Assembly: GCF_030413635.1 (NCBI RefSeq)
Contig: NZ_CP129235.1
Location: 3,906,001 to 3,970,000 of the forward strand
Length of the DNA stretch: 64,000 nucleotides
Direction: 5' to 3'
Source: Planococcus shenhongbingii
Lineage (GTDB): Bacteria > Bacillota > Bacilli > Bacillales_A > Planococcaceae
Shown here in pieces: positions 53,852 to 63,141 of the stretch. A model generated the notes under the pieces. The model saw only the letters and a program-made list of their open reading frames with translations. It made no database searches and was not told the DNA's origin. Numbering within the stretch: position 1 is the first letter of the stretch; every line of letters starts with the position of its first letter. Both the position numbers and the translations under genes were made by a program.

Positions 53852-55824
53852 TCTATTTTTCCTCCCTCATACTGTTCCGTTATCGCTTCTTTTAGTTGTT
53901 CAATCGCTTCTTCAATTGTTGTGCCGGGCATCTGGGTTGCAGCATTTGTTAAGTGGCCGCCGCCTCCAAGATTTTCCATGACGATTTGCACATTTACTTC
54001 GCCGAGCGAACGGGCCGAAATGCCAATGCCGCCTTCTGAACGCTCTGCAACCACGAACGACGCATTGACGTCTTTCATTGTTAACAGAATATCAGCAGTC
54101 TGGGCTATCAATACCGGGCTGTAAATCTGTCCTGGCTCGCCTTTTGCAATCGCTATTCCGTCTGCCACGAATTCGACAGTCTGGACGATTTTTGCCCGCT
54201 CTAAGTATGTCTCGAGATCTTCTTTCAGCAAACGCTGGACCAGCACAGTGTCCGCTCCGTTTGAGCGCAGATAAGAAGCGGCTTCAAATGTTCTGGCACC
54301 AGTGCGCAGTGTGAAGCTTTTGGTATCGACGATAATTCCAGCAAGCATGGCGGTCGCTTCCAGCATCGACAGTTTTTCATGTTTCGGCTGATATTCTATC
54401 AATTCCGTTACAAGCTCCGCTGTCGAGGATGCATAAGGCTCCATATAGACAAGCATCGTATTGGTGATGAATTCCTCGCCTCTGCGGTGATGGTCGATCA
54501 ATACAACGCGTTCCATGCGCTGGAGCACCCGCTCATCAATGACCATGGAAGGCTTATGGGTATCCACTACAACCAGCAGGGAATTATCCGTCATCATCGA
54601 CAGTGCTTCTTCTGGTGTGATAAACCGGTCAAACAGTTCATCGTCTTGGCGGATCTCTTCCATCAACCGCATGACCGAGCGGTCGTATGCATTAAAATCG
54701 AGCACGATGCTGCTTTTGACTTTATTCATCGCTGCCATTTTGGAAACGCCGACCGCTGCCCCGATGGCATCCATGTCCGGCAATTTATGGCCCATAACGA
54801 AGACATGGTCGCTTTCCTGGATCAAATCGCGCAATGCATGCGAGATAACCCGCGCCCGCACCCGTGTCCGTTTTTCGACCGGGTTCGTTTTGCCGCCGTA
54901 GAATTTCACTTTGCCGCTTGGATGCTTGATCGCCACCTGGTCTCCGCCGCGCCCGAGTACCAGATCAAGTCCCGACTGGGCCATGCTGCCAAGCTCGACA
55001 AGCGACGCTGAACCAGCGCCGACCCCAATGCTTAAAGTTAAAGCTAAATTGTCTTTCGAAGTCACTTCCCGGATATCATCCAGAATAGCGAATTTCGACA
55101 GTTCCAGCTCTTTTAAAATCGATTCATTGAAAACCGCCATGAAGCGGTCAGATGAAATCCGTTTGACGAAAATCCCGTAATGTGAACCCCATTCATTGAT
55201 CAATGAAGTCACCAGGCTGTTCAAATTGCTTCGCGTCTGGTCATCCATGCCTTGCGACAATTCATCGTAATTATCGATAAACAAAATGCCGATAACCGTT
55301 CGATCCGCATAATAAAGCGTTTCAATTTCAACTTGCTCAGTAATATCGAATAAATAAAACAAACGGTCATCCGCTTTATAATAAGCGCGGTATTTGCGTT
55401 CGCCAAGCGTGATGGTCATATCCCGTACTTCTTCCGATTTCACCAGTGTATGAAATTCATCCGATAAGCTGTAAAGAGACTCCCCGATTAACGTGTCATA
55501 CTCAAGTGTTGATGTCATGTAAGGGTTCGCCCATTCAATATCGAAGTTTTCATTGACCAGCAAAATACCAATAGGCATTTCCAGCAGCGCTTCTTCTCCG
55601 ACTTTTTTCATGCGGTAGGAAAGTGTTTCTATATGCTTTTCGGTTGCTTCGTACACCCGCTTTTCAGTAATCCAGGCATAGATGAAAACCGCCCCGAAAA
55701 GGATGATGAATATCCCGCCTGCCCACTCTGACCTCAACGAGACCAAAATTGCCGCTGCCAGTCCTAAAAACAGCAGCACCAGAAGGGGAATTCGAAGTTT
55801 CCTTTTTCTAAAAAAAGCCGACAT
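53848..55824 (-). CDS. gdpP: Cyclic-di-AMP phosphodiesterase
   Basis: A 658-residue membrane enzyme that hydrolyses c-di-AMP to pApA, controlling potassium, osmotic and wall homeostasis. Two transmembrane helices (about 12-50) precede a PAS domain, a degenerate GGDEF domain and the DHH-DHHA1 catalytic part, with metal residues in [20 protein letters not shown] and LIDHHRRG and the DHHA1 motif [18 protein letters not shown] precedes the ATG. Operon yybS-gdpP-rplI-dnaB. Confidence 0.97.
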   Translation of the reverse strand: MSAFFRKRKLRIPLLVLLFLGLAAAILVSLRSEWAGGIFIILFGAVFIYAWITEKRVYEATEKHIETLSYRMKKVGEEALLEMPIGILLVNENFDIEWANPYMTSTLEYDTLIGESLYSLSDEFHTLVKSEEVRDMTITLGERKYRAYYKADDRLFYLFDITEQVEIETLYYADRTVIGILFIDNYDELSQGMDDQTRSNLNSLVTSLINEWGSHYGIFVKRISSDRFMAVFNESILKELELSKFAILDDIREVTSKDNLALTLSIGVGAGSASLVELGSMAQSGLDLVLGRGGDQVAIKHPSGKVKFYGGKTNPVEKRTRVRARVISHALRDLIQESDHVFVMGHKLPDMDAIGAAVGVSKMAAMNKVKSSIVLDFNAYDRSVMRLMEEIRQDDELFDRFITPEEALSMMTDNSLLVVVDTHKPSMVIDERVLQRMERVVLIDHHRRGEEFITNTMLVYMEPYASSTAELVTELIEYQPKHEKLSMLEATAMLAGIIVDTKSFTLRTGARTFEAASYLRSNGADTVLVQRLLKEDLETYLERAKIVQTVEFVADGIAIAKGEPGQIYSPVLIAQTADILLTMKDVNASFVVAERSEGGIGISARSLGEVNVQIVMENLGGGGHLTNAATQMPGTTIEEAIEQLKEAITEQYEGGKIE

Positions 55825-55838
55825 TTCTTTTCAGCTCC

Positions 55839-56789
55839 TCATTTTCCTTTAAAATCATGTGCCCGTTTAACCCATCCCCGGATATCAAAGCCGAGGTCGA
55901 TAATTCCGACAATGCTCGTGAATGACTGCAAGGGCAACGCCAGTACGGTAACAATGACGGTCACCCATGTCGGCCAGCCTTCTTGCTTGATGTAAAAATG
56001 ATAAAAAGAAACACCTTGCAAGAAAAGCAGGAATTGAAGCACGACGGATGCATTGATGAAAATCATGTAAGCCATTGTACCAAGCTGCAAATCAGACAGC
56101 AGCGAAACGAGTATAACGATTAAATAGTACCATAATACACTTTTCGGCAATTTCATATCCCGAAAAGGCGGAAATTTTGGAACTTCAATGCCCAGGCGCT
56201 TTAAAATCGGCAATAACAGCAGCAGCAACAGCCACACTATTATGAAAACCGACAGCACCAGTAAAGCCGGCAGCAATGTTTCAAATGTCGTCATTAATTG
56301 ATTGACCATTTCATTGTATTCATCAGTGGAAGCGCCAATACTTTCCAGCAAAGTGCCGGTTTGTTTATATGAAGCTTCCATTGCGGTCATCATCTCTTCG
56401 ATGACATTGATGCCCAACAGCCAAATGGATGCCAGGTACTGCAGCATCACCGACAGCAGCAAGACAATGCCTGAACCCATGAACATGAATAGCTTAGTTT
56501 TCTGGTTATAGATCGACAAACCGATCATCAGGCCAAGCGGAATATGGATCAGCGCCAGCGGCAAAGCGAGCAGCCCGCCTACCAGCACTGATAAGGTCAG
56601 GCACACCGCTGCAAAAAGCGCCGAAGCCTTCCAGTGGTATTTAGCACTGTACCAGGCAATGGGCAAAGCTAAAAATAATGTCGTTACAACATTTAAAAGA
56701 GGCACATAAACAGAGAGGGCGAGCAGTACCGTAAAGACAGCCGCCATCATGGCCCCATGAGTAATTTGTTTTGTTTGTTGATTTGGCAT
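55839..56789 (-). CDS. yybS: YybS family (DUF2232) membrane protein
   Basis: A 316-residue protein with about eight hydrophobic helices, always next to gdpP in Bacillales. The N-terminus MPNQQTKQITHGAMMAAVFT is typical. DUF2232 proteins resemble S-components of ECF transporters; no substrate is known. I chose ATG at 56789 to match the family length; AAGGGG lies 12 bases upstream, and longer frames to 56861 are possible. Confidence 0.88.
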   Translation of the reverse strand: MPNQQTKQITHGAMMAAVFTVLLALSVYVPLLNVVTTLFLALPIAWYSAKYHWKASALFAAVCLTLSVLVGGLLALPLALIHIPLGLMIGLSIYNQKTKLFMFMGSGIVLLLSVMLQYLASIWLLGINVIEEMMTAMEASYKQTGTLLESIGASTDEYNEMVNQLMTTFETLLPALLVLSVFIIVWLLLLLLLPILKRLGIEVPKFPPFRDMKLPKSVLWYYLIVILVSLLSDLQLGTMAYMIFINASVVLQFLLFLQGVSFYHFYIKQEGWPTWVTVIVTVLALPLQSFTSIVGIIDLGFDIRGWVKRAHDFKGK

Positions 56790-56910
56790 TCTGTTGTTTT
56801 TCCCCTTCTTTCGGGTTGATTTCATCCTTGTAATTGTAACATGATTAAGGTCGCTGAACAAAAAAAGGGAATACCCGGAAGAATCTGCTTGTCGAATTTA
56901 TGGCAACAAA

Positions 56911-56936
56911 AAAGAGACCGGTTTCCCGGCCTCTTT
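56911..56936 (-). terminator. Terminator of rpsF-ssb-rpsR
   Basis: AAAGAG-CCGG pairs with CCGG-CTCTTT, followed by TTTTGTTG on the minus strand. Confidence 0.8.
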
Positions 56937-56986
56937 TCATAATATAAGAAAATATAGTCTTTCAGCTTGAAAGAAGTATGTCTGTG

Positions 56987-57103
56987 TCCAGACTCCAGCG
57001 CCCAGATTCTCGGGTCATAAGCCAACCCGGCTGTGTGGCAAAGAGCGCCACTTCGCCGGTTCGTCTTAAGCCCGTCGAATCTACACGGGCGCTTCCGCTT
57101 TTC
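56987..57103. repeat. Structured intergenic repeat, family B copy 1
   Basis: Contains the family B blocks in order: CCAGCGCCCAGATTCTCGGG, TCATAAGCCAACCCGGCTGT, GGCAAAGAGCGCCACTTCGC, GTCTTAAGCCCGTCG and GGGCGCTTCCGCTTTT. The same blocks recur at 59498-59953. Internal complementary arms predict a branched fold. It lies between rpsR and its terminator. Confidence 0.8.
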
Positions 57104-57107
57104 TTAC

Positions 57108-57344
57108 TTATCTTTCTTCCGCAACAAACGGTAGAAGTGCCATGATACGAGAGCGTTTGACAGCGATTGTCAACTTGCGTTGCCATTTAGCGCTAGTGCC
57201 TGTAACACGACGTGGCAAGATTTTTCCTCTTTCAGAAATAAATTTCTTCAATAGGTCAGTATCTTTATAGTCGATGTGCGTGATGTTGTTTGACGTAAAA
57301 TAACAAACCTTTTTACGTTTCTTTCCTCCGCGACGTGGTGCCAT
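57108..57344 (-). CDS. rpsR: 30S ribosomal protein S18
   Basis: A 78-residue S18 with a basic start ([17 protein letters not shown]) and the signature [20 protein letters not shown]. It binds S6 on the 30S platform. GGAGG precedes the ATG. Last gene of rpsF-ssb-rpsR. Confidence 0.98.
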   Translation of the reverse strand: MAPRRGGKKRKKVCYFTSNNITHIDYKDTDLLKKFISERGKILPRRVTGTSAKWQRKLTIAVKRSRIMALLPFVAEER

Positions 57345-57400
57345 ATCGAATTACCTCCTTTTTAATTGGATTTTTTCGTTCTTCGCGAGTCTGGTCCGTC

Positions 57401-57886
57401 TTAGAACGGCAAATCGTCATCCGATACTTCGATCGGGCCGCTGCCGCTTGAGAATGGATCCTGGTCTACACGTGTATAATTTTGCTGACTTGGGCTCGGC
57501 GATTGGTTCTGCTGATAGGATGGCTGTTGGCCTTGTGAACGGTCTGCATTAGCATTAGCTCCAGAGTTTTTCGGCTCAAGAAATTGGACGCTGTCAGCCA
57601 CAACTTCAGTCGTATAGACGCGTTTTCCATCCTGCCCTTCGTAGCTTCCAGTTTGAATGCGGCCTTCAACGCCAGCCAGGCTTCCTTTTTTCAAGAAGTT
57701 CGCTGTGTTTTCAGCTTGTTTGCGCCAAACAGTACAATTGATAAAATCCGTTTCTTTCTCACCTTGCGCATTGGAGAATGTCCGGTTTACAGCCAGTGTA
57801 AAACGGGCAACTGCCGCACCGCTTGGGGTATAGCGAAGATCCGGATCTTTTGTCAGTCTTCCGACTAAAACAACTCGGTTAATCAT
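57401..57886 (-). CDS. ssb: Single-stranded DNA-binding protein
   Basis: A 161-residue SSB: OB fold (residues 1-105, starting [20 protein letters not shown]), a glutamine/serine-rich linker and the conserved acidic tail ending DDDLPF that recruits replication and repair partners. GGAGG precedes the ATG. It sits between the S6 and S18 genes as usual. Confidence 0.98.
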   Translation of the reverse strand: MINRVVLVGRLTKDPDLRYTPSGAAVARFTLAVNRTFSNAQGEKETDFINCTVWRKQAENTANFLKKGSLAGVEGRIQTGSYEGQDGKRVYTTEVVADSVQFLEPKNSGANANADRSQGQQPSYQQNQSPSPSQQNYTRVDQDPFSSGSGPIEVSDDDLPF

Positions 57887-57936
57887 CAGAATTCAACCTC
57901 CTTTAGTCAATAGTATTTTACAGATGCATATGCTGC

Positions 57937-58224
57937 TTACGCGTCTTTGCGTACAGCGATATGACGAATAATGTCTTCGTTAATGTTCGCAAGACGTGTG
58001 TATTCGTTGATAGCTTCAGAACCAGCGTTTACTTTTACGATTTGGTAGAAACCTTCACGTAAATCGTTGATTTCATAAGCTAAACGACGTTTACCCCACT
58101 CTTTCGACTCGATGATTTCAGCACCGTTAGAAGTAAGGATGTCGTTAAAACGCTCGACTAGAGCTTTTTTAGCTTCCTCTTCAATTGCAGGCTGAATAAT
58201 GTACATTAATTCATACTCTCTCAT
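57937..58224 (-). CDS. rpsF: 30S ribosomal protein S6
   Basis: A 95-residue S6 with [20 protein letters not shown] at the start and [20 protein letters not shown]. First gene of rpsF-ssb-rpsR. GGAGGTGA precedes the ATG. The 65-base leader upstream folds into a GC hairpin and may be the autoregulatory S6:S18 site. Confidence 0.98.
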   Translation of the reverse strand: MREYELMYIIQPAIEEEAKKALVERFNDILTSNGAEIIESKEWGKRRLAYEINDLREGFYQIVKVNAGSEAINEYTRLANINEDIIRHIAVRKDA

Positions 58225-58234
58225 CGTGTTGTCA

Positions 58235-58290
58235 CCTCCTTATGGACTTGGGCCCTGCTGATTCCAGCGGGCAAGGAGCAAGCAATTCAA
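58235..58290 (-). promoter_or_regulatory. Possible S6:S18 autoregulatory leader of rpsF
   Basis: Between promoter and start the minus strand has GCCCGCTG GAAT CAGCAGGGC, an imperfect hairpin just before GGAGGTGA. Many bacteria carry an mRNA hairpin here that binds the S6:S18 complex. The conserved bulge could not be verified by eye. Confidence 0.35.
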
Positions 58291-58399
58291 AATATTACTC
58301 ACATCAATGTATTGTATCATAAACGGCAAGGGACAGCAACCCTATATTTCATGCCCTGTTCAGCTATAATTTATGTAGCTAATACAAGGAAGTGATTGC

Positions 58400-58960
58400 A
58401 TGGAACCGACTCATACCATTGAATTGAAGTTAGAAGAAATCGCACCAAAGGCATTGTGGATCAATGTGCTGCTTCTGATTCTCTTTGCTGCCGCTTACCA
58501 CCTGTTTGCTGAACCGTTTTCTTTCCGTTTTTCATTTAATGGCGTTCTGTTGTTTATCTTCGGCTATACGGCTCTGATTGTGCTCCACGAATTATTTCAC
58601 TTGATCGGTTTTGTGCTATTTGGCAAAGTGACAATTGCTTCATTGAAATATGGTATTAATTTAAAAATGGGAATCGCTTATGCGACGACCAGTACGGCTA
58701 TCCGCATTAACGCCATGAAAAAAGCGCTGCTGCTGCCTTTCTGGACAACCGCTGTCATCCCGACCATCATTGGATTTTGGATAGACAGCCAAGTATTAGT
58801 CCTTCTTGGCGCCATGCTCGCAGCCGGCGCCATTGGTGATTTTTATATGTACCGGGAACTGCTGAAAGAACGCAGCGACGCTTGGGTGCTGGATGACCCG
58901 GAACTTCCTCGCCTCCATATTTATGAACAAAATCCCAATATAAAAAGCGCCGATCAATGA
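58400..58960 (+). CDS. DUF3267 family putative membrane zinc metalloprotease
   Basis: A 186-residue membrane protein with four or five helices. A HELFH zinc-binding pattern lies at about residues 62-66 in VLHELFHLIGFVLFG, the DUF3267 hallmark. Family members are predicted intramembrane or membrane-bound metalloproteases without known substrates. AAGGAAG precedes the ATG. It is divergent from rpsF and convergent with the GGCT gene. Its stop codon lies within the terminator hairpin. Confidence 0.87.
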   Translation: MEPTHTIELKLEEIAPKALWINVLLLILFAAAYHLFAEPFSFRFSFNGVLLFIFGYTALIVLHELFHLIGFVLFGKVTIASLKYGINLKMGIAYATTSTAIRINAMKKALLLPFWTTAVIPTIIGFWIDSQVLVLLGAMLAAGAIGDFYMYRELLKERSDAWVLDDPELPRLHIYEQNPNIKSADQ

Positions 58961-58973
58961 TCGGCGCTTTTTT
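58942..58973 (+). terminator. Terminator overlapping the DUF3267 stop codon
   Basis: AAAAAGCGCCGATCA pairs with TGATCGGCGCTTTTT. The TGA stop (58958-58960) is in the right arm near the loop. Confidence 0.88.
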
Positions 58974-58990
58974 GACATTTATCAAGGTTT

Positions 58991-59368
58991 TTAAACGGTT
59001 ACTGCCACATCCCAGTTGCCCGTTTCCAATTTTCTCTTCAACAAATTTTCAGATGCCGCGATATAGACAGCGGTCTGCAATACTTTCCCTTCAGTTTCGA
59101 CTTCAATCGTCACTTTGTTGAAAAGATCCGTAGCTGCACCGCCTGTATAATCTTCCAGATAGTCGATTGCCGGCCATAGTTCCTTGGGAATGTAATAGAC
59201 TTCCCCGTGAATTTCACCTTGTTCAGATAAAGTCATTGCCGGATAGCCAAGCCCAGTATCGTATAGTTCCCCTTTGGCAACTGCATGCTCTGCGACCAAC
59301 TCTGCTTCACCTAAATAATCATGATATTTTCCGCCACGCTTTAACGTTCCATATACAAATAACAACAT
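58991..59368 (-). CDS. Gamma-glutamylcyclotransferase-like (GGCT/YtfP fold) protein
   Basis: A 125-residue protein of the AIG2/GGCT fold. The substrate-binding loop YGTLKRGG lies near the N-terminus (residues 6-13) and the acidic residues follow in HGEVYYIP and IDYLEDYTGG. Relatives cyclise gamma-glutamyl peptides or amines; the real substrate in Bacillales is not known. AGGAGG precedes the ATG. Confidence 0.88.
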   Translation of the reverse strand: MLLFVYGTLKRGGKYHDYLGEAELVAEHAVAKGELYDTGLGYPAMTLSEQGEIHGEVYYIPKELWPAIDYLEDYTGGAATDLFNKVTIEVETEGKVLQTAVYIAASENLLKRKLETGNWDVAVTV

Positions 59369-59497
59369 TTCAATCCTCCTATATCAAAAACCGAATGCAG
59401 CTAAGCATCCGGTCATTTTTTATTTTTATTCCAATGGCTATGGGGTCAATACTTTTCATACTGGCCGTTTCCGGAAATGGAATTTTATAAGCACTAG

Positions 59498-59953
59498 ACC
59501 GGCTTACGCCTGTCGAAAGGGAACGGCCGTTTCGCTTTTAGACTTATCCAGCTGCAACGGCCAGGTTCTCGGGTCGTAAGCCAGCCCGGCTGTGCGGCAA
59601 AAAGCGCCGCTTCGCTGGTCCGTCTTACGCCTGTCGAACCTGAACGGCCGTTTCCGCTTTTAGACTTATCTAGCTCCGGCGCCCAGCCTCTCGAGACGCT
59701 TCGGACTTGCGTCTGTATCGCTTCGCTAGCTTCGACGCATGAAAAGAGCTGCCGATAACGGACAAGAACGCCATTACCTTCAAGTCCTCCAGCGCTTGTC
59801 AGAGCTAAACGGGCACCTCCGCTTTTAGACTTATCCAGTTGCAACGGCCAGATTCTCCGGCCATAAGCCAACCTGGCTGTGCGGCAAAAAGCGCCGCTTC
59901 GCCAGTCTATCTTATGCCTATCGAAAGGGAACGGCCGTTTTCACTTTTAGACG
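59498..59953. repeat. Tandem array of structured repeat family B abutting ychF
   Basis: One partial and three longer units, each ending with the boundary CGCTTTTAGACTTATC or a close form (near 59535, 59655, 59823 and 59942). Units at about 59547-59665 and 59829-59950 are close copies of each other and of the one at 56987; the middle unit (about 59669-59828) shares only its ends. Each full unit has nested complementary arms such as AACGGCC/GGCCGTT and GCGGC/GCCGC. The last unit runs into the ychF stop codon. Confidence 0.85.
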
Positions 59954-61047
59954 TTAAATCTAAACAGCATTACATCTCCGTCTTTAACGACGTATTCTTT
60001 GCCTTCTTGACGAACTTTCCCTGCTTCTTTTGCAGCCGCCATTGAACCTGTTTCTACCAGGTCCTCGTAAGCTACTGTTTCGGCACGGATAAATCCGCGT
60101 TCAAAGTCAGAGTGGATAACGCCGGCACATTGAGGAGCTTTCATGCCTTTTTTGAATGTCCAAGCGCGCACTTCCTGTACACCAGCAGTGAAATACGTTG
60201 CCAGCCCAAGCAAATTATATGATGCTTTGATCAATTGATCCAAACCGGATTCTTTGATGCCAAGCTCTTCAAGGAACATTTCTTTTTCTTCGTCTTCCAG
60301 TTCAGCCATTTCTTCTTCAATCTTCGCACAAACGACGATGACTTCTGAATTTTGCTGAGCTGCGTAGTCACGGACTTGTTGAACATATTCATTGTTGTCC
60401 GCATCGGTAATTTCATCTTCCGCTACGTTTGCTGCGTATAGCATCGGCTTAAGCGTTAATAAATTCAAGTTTTTTGCGATGCGCAGTTCGTCTTCTGTAA
60501 AGTCGATGGAACGAGCTAAGTCCCCAGCTTCGAATGCCTCACGAAGTTTCATCAGTACCGGCTCTTCAGCAATCGCATCTTTGTCTTTTTGCTTCACCAA
60601 TTTGGCAGCACGGGCAATGCGTTTTTCAATGCTTTCCATGTCCGCAAGAATCAATTCCAAGTTAATAACTTCAATATCTGAAATCGGGTCAACTTTTCCG
60701 GATACATGTGTGACATTTTCATCAGCAAAACAGCGCACCACTTGAACGATAGCGTCTACTTCACGGATATGAGAAAGGAATTTATTTCCAAGCCCTTCGC
60801 CTTTGCTTGCGCCTTTTACGATGCCGGCGATATCTGTAAATTCAAAAGCTGTCGGTATTGTTTTCTTCGGTACCACCAACTCAGTCAGTTTGTCTAAGCG
60901 CTCATCCGGCACTTCAACAATTCCGACGTTTGGATCTATTGTACAGAACGGGTAGTTGGCTGCTTCGGCCCCCGCTTTAGTAATAGCATTGAATAATGTG
61001 GATTTCCCCACGTTTGGTAAACCTACAATCCCTGCAGTTAATGCCAA
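59947..61047 (-). CDS. ychF: Ribosome-associated ATPase YchF (Obg/TRAFAC family)
   Basis: A 366-residue P-loop protein: Walker A GLPNVGKSTLFNA, switch FTDIAGIVKGASKGEGLGN, an adenine-selective NVAEDE-type motif in place of NKxD, and a C-terminal TGS domain ending RQEGKEYVVKDGDVMLFRFN. YchF binds ribosomes and affects stress and leaderless translation. I place the start at a TTG (61047): it gives MALTAGIVGLPNVGKS, the invariant family start, and the family length. The stop codon lies inside a family B repeat boundary. Confidence 0.95.
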   Translation of the reverse strand: MALTAGIVGLPNVGKSTLFNAITKAGAEAANYPFCTIDPNVGIVEVPDERLDKLTELVVPKKTIPTAFEFTDIAGIVKGASKGEGLGNKFLSHIREVDAIVQVVRCFADENVTHVSGKVDPISDIEVINLELILADMESIEKRIARAAKLVKQKDKDAIAEEPVLMKLREAFEAGDLARSIDFTEDELRIAKNLNLLTLKPMLYAANVAEDEITDADNNEYVQQVRDYAAQQNSEVIVVCAKIEEEMAELEDEEKEMFLEELGIKESGLDQLIKASYNLLGLATYFTAGVQEVRAWTFKKGMKAPQCAGVIHSDFERGFIRAETVAYEDLVETGSMAAAKEAGKVRQEGKEYVVKDGDVMLFRFNV

Positions 61048-61203
61048 AGGATTCACAACCTTTCTTCTGTCTAACACGAATTATTTTTTTGCAACCATTC
61101 CATTATAGGAACGAAATACTGTTCTGTCCATTTTTCAAAACTTATATAAATTCATTACTATTGTTATATAAGTATTGTCTTTATACTCATATAAGATTTT
61201 CTA

Positions 61204-61404
61204 TTATTCTTCTTCGGCTTTTACTAAAACTTTTTTAATTTTCTTATTGAATTCGACGCGCGGAATCATGACACTGTGTTGGCAGCCTTCGCATTTGATT
61301 CGGATGTCAGCACCCATGCGGATAATTTTCCAGGCATTTGCTCCGCAAGGATGCCCTTTTTTCATTTCCACGATATCATTCAGTCCATACTCTTTCTTTT
61401 CCAT
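61204..61404 (-). CDS. DUF951 family small protein
   Basis: A 66-residue protein with MEKKEYGLNDIVEMKKGHPC, then WKIIRMGADIRIKCEGC, the DUF951 signature with three cysteines likely to bind zinc, and a lysine-rich C-terminus. Function unknown; it always lies beside the parB-mscS-ychF block in Bacillales. ATG at 61404 follows GAAGGAG. It starts 16 bases after the mscS stop. Confidence 0.92.
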   Translation of the reverse strand: MEKKEYGLNDIVEMKKGHPCGANAWKIIRMGADIRIKCEGCQHSVMIPRVEFNKKIKKVLVKAEEE

Positions 61405-61420
61405 CGCCCTGTCTCCTTCG

Positions 61421-62329
61421 TTACTTTTTAGCAATGACCGACGGATTGGAGTCTTCAGGCGACCGCTGCACCATGACCATCCGCGGGTAAGGAATTTCCA
61501 CGCCTTTTTTGTCCAAATAGTCTTTCAAATCCCGGCGGATACCGCGGGAAACTGCAAAATGCTGCATCGGCAAGGTTTCTGCTGTAATTCGCATGATTAT
61601 TTCTGTTGTGGTGATGTTTTGCACCCCTAATAATTCAGGAGGTTTTATAATCTGCTCGTATTTTTCAGGAAGATCCACTAGAAACTCCTGGATTAGCCCT
61701 TCCACTCGTGCAATATCCGATTCATAAGAAATATTGACATCCACTACTGCAATCGAGTTATGGATAGAGAAATTGACGACATCCGTCACGTTGCCGTTCG
61801 GGAAAATAAATAATTCTCCTGTAAACCCCTTTACTTTTGTGGTGCGCAAGCCAATTTCTTCAACCGTACCTTCAGCTTGACCAATCCGGACGTAATCTCC
61901 CACTGAAAACTGATCTTCAAAAATGATGAAGAATCCGGTGATTACATCACGCACCAAGTTCTGAGCCCCGAAACCGATGGCAAGGCCAAGAACCCCGGCC
62001 CCAGCAATTAACCCGGTGATATCAATTGTGAAGGCTGACAATACCGCGATAATCGCCATAAAATAGACTGCATACGACACAATGTTCTCCAGCAATTTGG
62101 ACATCGTCTGTTGCCGCCGCTCGTTGTATTTCAAAGGACCTTTTATGCGTACCGCAAATGTTTTGCGAATCAACATTTTTGCGACCCTTACAATAATTCC
62201 CGACATTACAATGATCAACATCACTTTTAAACCGACAAAACCGATATTGAGCCACATTTCTTGATCCAGGAGAAACTTCTTCCCTTGTTCCACAGCTTGT
62301 TCTGCATTTGCTACTGTATCTGTAGTCAC
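61421..62329 (-). CDS. mscS: MscS family small-conductance mechanosensitive channel
   Basis: A 302-residue channel that opens on membrane tension to release solutes after osmotic downshock. Three transmembrane helices; TM3 has the glycine/alanine-packed pore stretch GAGVLGLAIGFGAQNLVRDV. The cytoplasmic beta domain follows with QFSVGDYVRIG and FPNGNVTDVVNFS. It starts with GTG behind AGGAAGG. Operon with DUF951. Confidence 0.93.
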   Translation of the reverse strand: MTTDTVANAEQAVEQGKKFLLDQEMWLNIGFVGLKVMLIIVMSGIIVRVAKMLIRKTFAVRIKGPLKYNERRQQTMSKLLENIVSYAVYFMAIIAVLSAFTIDITGLIAGAGVLGLAIGFGAQNLVRDVITGFFIIFEDQFSVGDYVRIGQAEGTVEEIGLRTTKVKGFTGELFIFPNGNVTDVVNFSIHNSIAVVDVNISYESDIARVEGLIQEFLVDLPEKYEQIIKPPELLGVQNITTTEIIMRITAETLPMQHFAVSRGIRRDLKDYLDKKGVEIPYPRMVMVQRSPEDSNPSVIAKK

Positions 62330-62351
62330 TTTAACACCTTCCTACCTCCGG

Positions 62352-63068
62352 TTAACCTAAATTCATCTTATAGATTACCGTAACAATTAATCCAACGACC
62401 AATACTCCCGGCAATAAATTCGCTACTCTTATTTTAGTAAGGCCAATCATATTCAAACCGATGGCGACAATCATAACGCCGCCTGTTGCAGTCATTTCCG
62501 TAATGAACATATCCAAAGCCGCATCAGGAATGATCAAACTGATTTGAGTCGCGAACAACGCGATTAATCCTTGATAAACGAACACGGGAATCGCTGCAAG
62601 CATGACGCCTATTCCTAATGTTGAAGCCAAAATAATTGATGTAAAACCATCAATCAATCCTTTTGAAATCAATACGCCGTGCTCATTGCTCAAGCCACTC
62701 TCCAAAGCCCCGATAATCCCCATGGCACCCATAATAAAAATAAGCGTTGCTGTTACAAAACCTTGGGCAAGGCTGCCCTTGCTTTCTTTTTTCGCACCCA
62801 GCATATCTTCCATCCAATGACCGAAGTTATTCAACTTATCATCTAAATTCATCCATTCCCCAATAACTGCACCAAGTACCAAACTGATAATGACGACGAC
62901 AAAATTTTGGCTTTCGAAGCCCATTTGCAGTCCAAGAACCACTACTGCAAGTCCGATGGCATACATTACGGTTTCTTTCATTTTTTCAGGAATGTTTCGG
63001 AGCGCTCTACCAATAAATGTCCCTGCTACAATCAAAACAGCGTTAATCAACGTTCCTAAGAGAACCAT
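62352..63068 (-). CDS. DUF554 family membrane protein
   Basis: A 238-residue protein with six or seven hydrophobic helices. The N-terminal GTLINAVLIVAGTFIGRALR and the GALIESGL-like stretch IIGALESGLSNEHGVLISK are family marks. Relatives (YqgA, YdfK) are uncharacterised putative transporters. GAAGGGGAAG precedes the ATG. It lies between parB and mscS. Confidence 0.92.
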   Translation of the reverse strand: MVLLGTLINAVLIVAGTFIGRALRNIPEKMKETVMYAIGLAVVVLGLQMGFESQNFVVVIISLVLGAVIGEWMNLDDKLNNFGHWMEDMLGAKKESKGSLAQGFVTATLIFIMGAMGIIGALESGLSNEHGVLISKGLIDGFTSIILASTLGIGVMLAAIPVFVYQGLIALFATQISLIIPDAALDMFITEMTATGGVMIVAIGLNMIGLTKIRVANLLPGVLVVGLIVTVIYKMNLG

Positions 63069-63107
63069 CTTTCTACTTCCCCTTCCGCTCTCCTTTTACA
63101 AAACAGA

Positions 63108-63136
63108 ACCTATTCCCCCGACTTATGGGAATAGGT
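63108..63136 (-). terminator. Hairpin after parB
   Basis: ACCTATTCCC pairs with GGGAATAGGT around a nine-base loop; the following minus-strand T-run is broken (TTCTGTTTTG). It probably ends or attenuates the parAB transcript. Confidence 0.65.
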
Positions 63137-63141
63137 ACGGA

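Noticed and set aside
54379..55011. 210-codon plus-strand frame inside gdpP
   Set aside because: Antisense shadow of a conserved gene with a His/Cys-rich composition and no homology or binding site.
59494..59871. 125-codon frame across the family B repeat array
   Set aside because: It is produced by GC-rich repeats; similar frames appear in every copy, and no start signal exists.
9498..63140. Interspersed repeats as a possible CRISPR array
   Set aside because: Copies are far apart, long and divergent, and the one tandem array (59498-59953) has units of unequal length with no spacer pattern and no cas genes.
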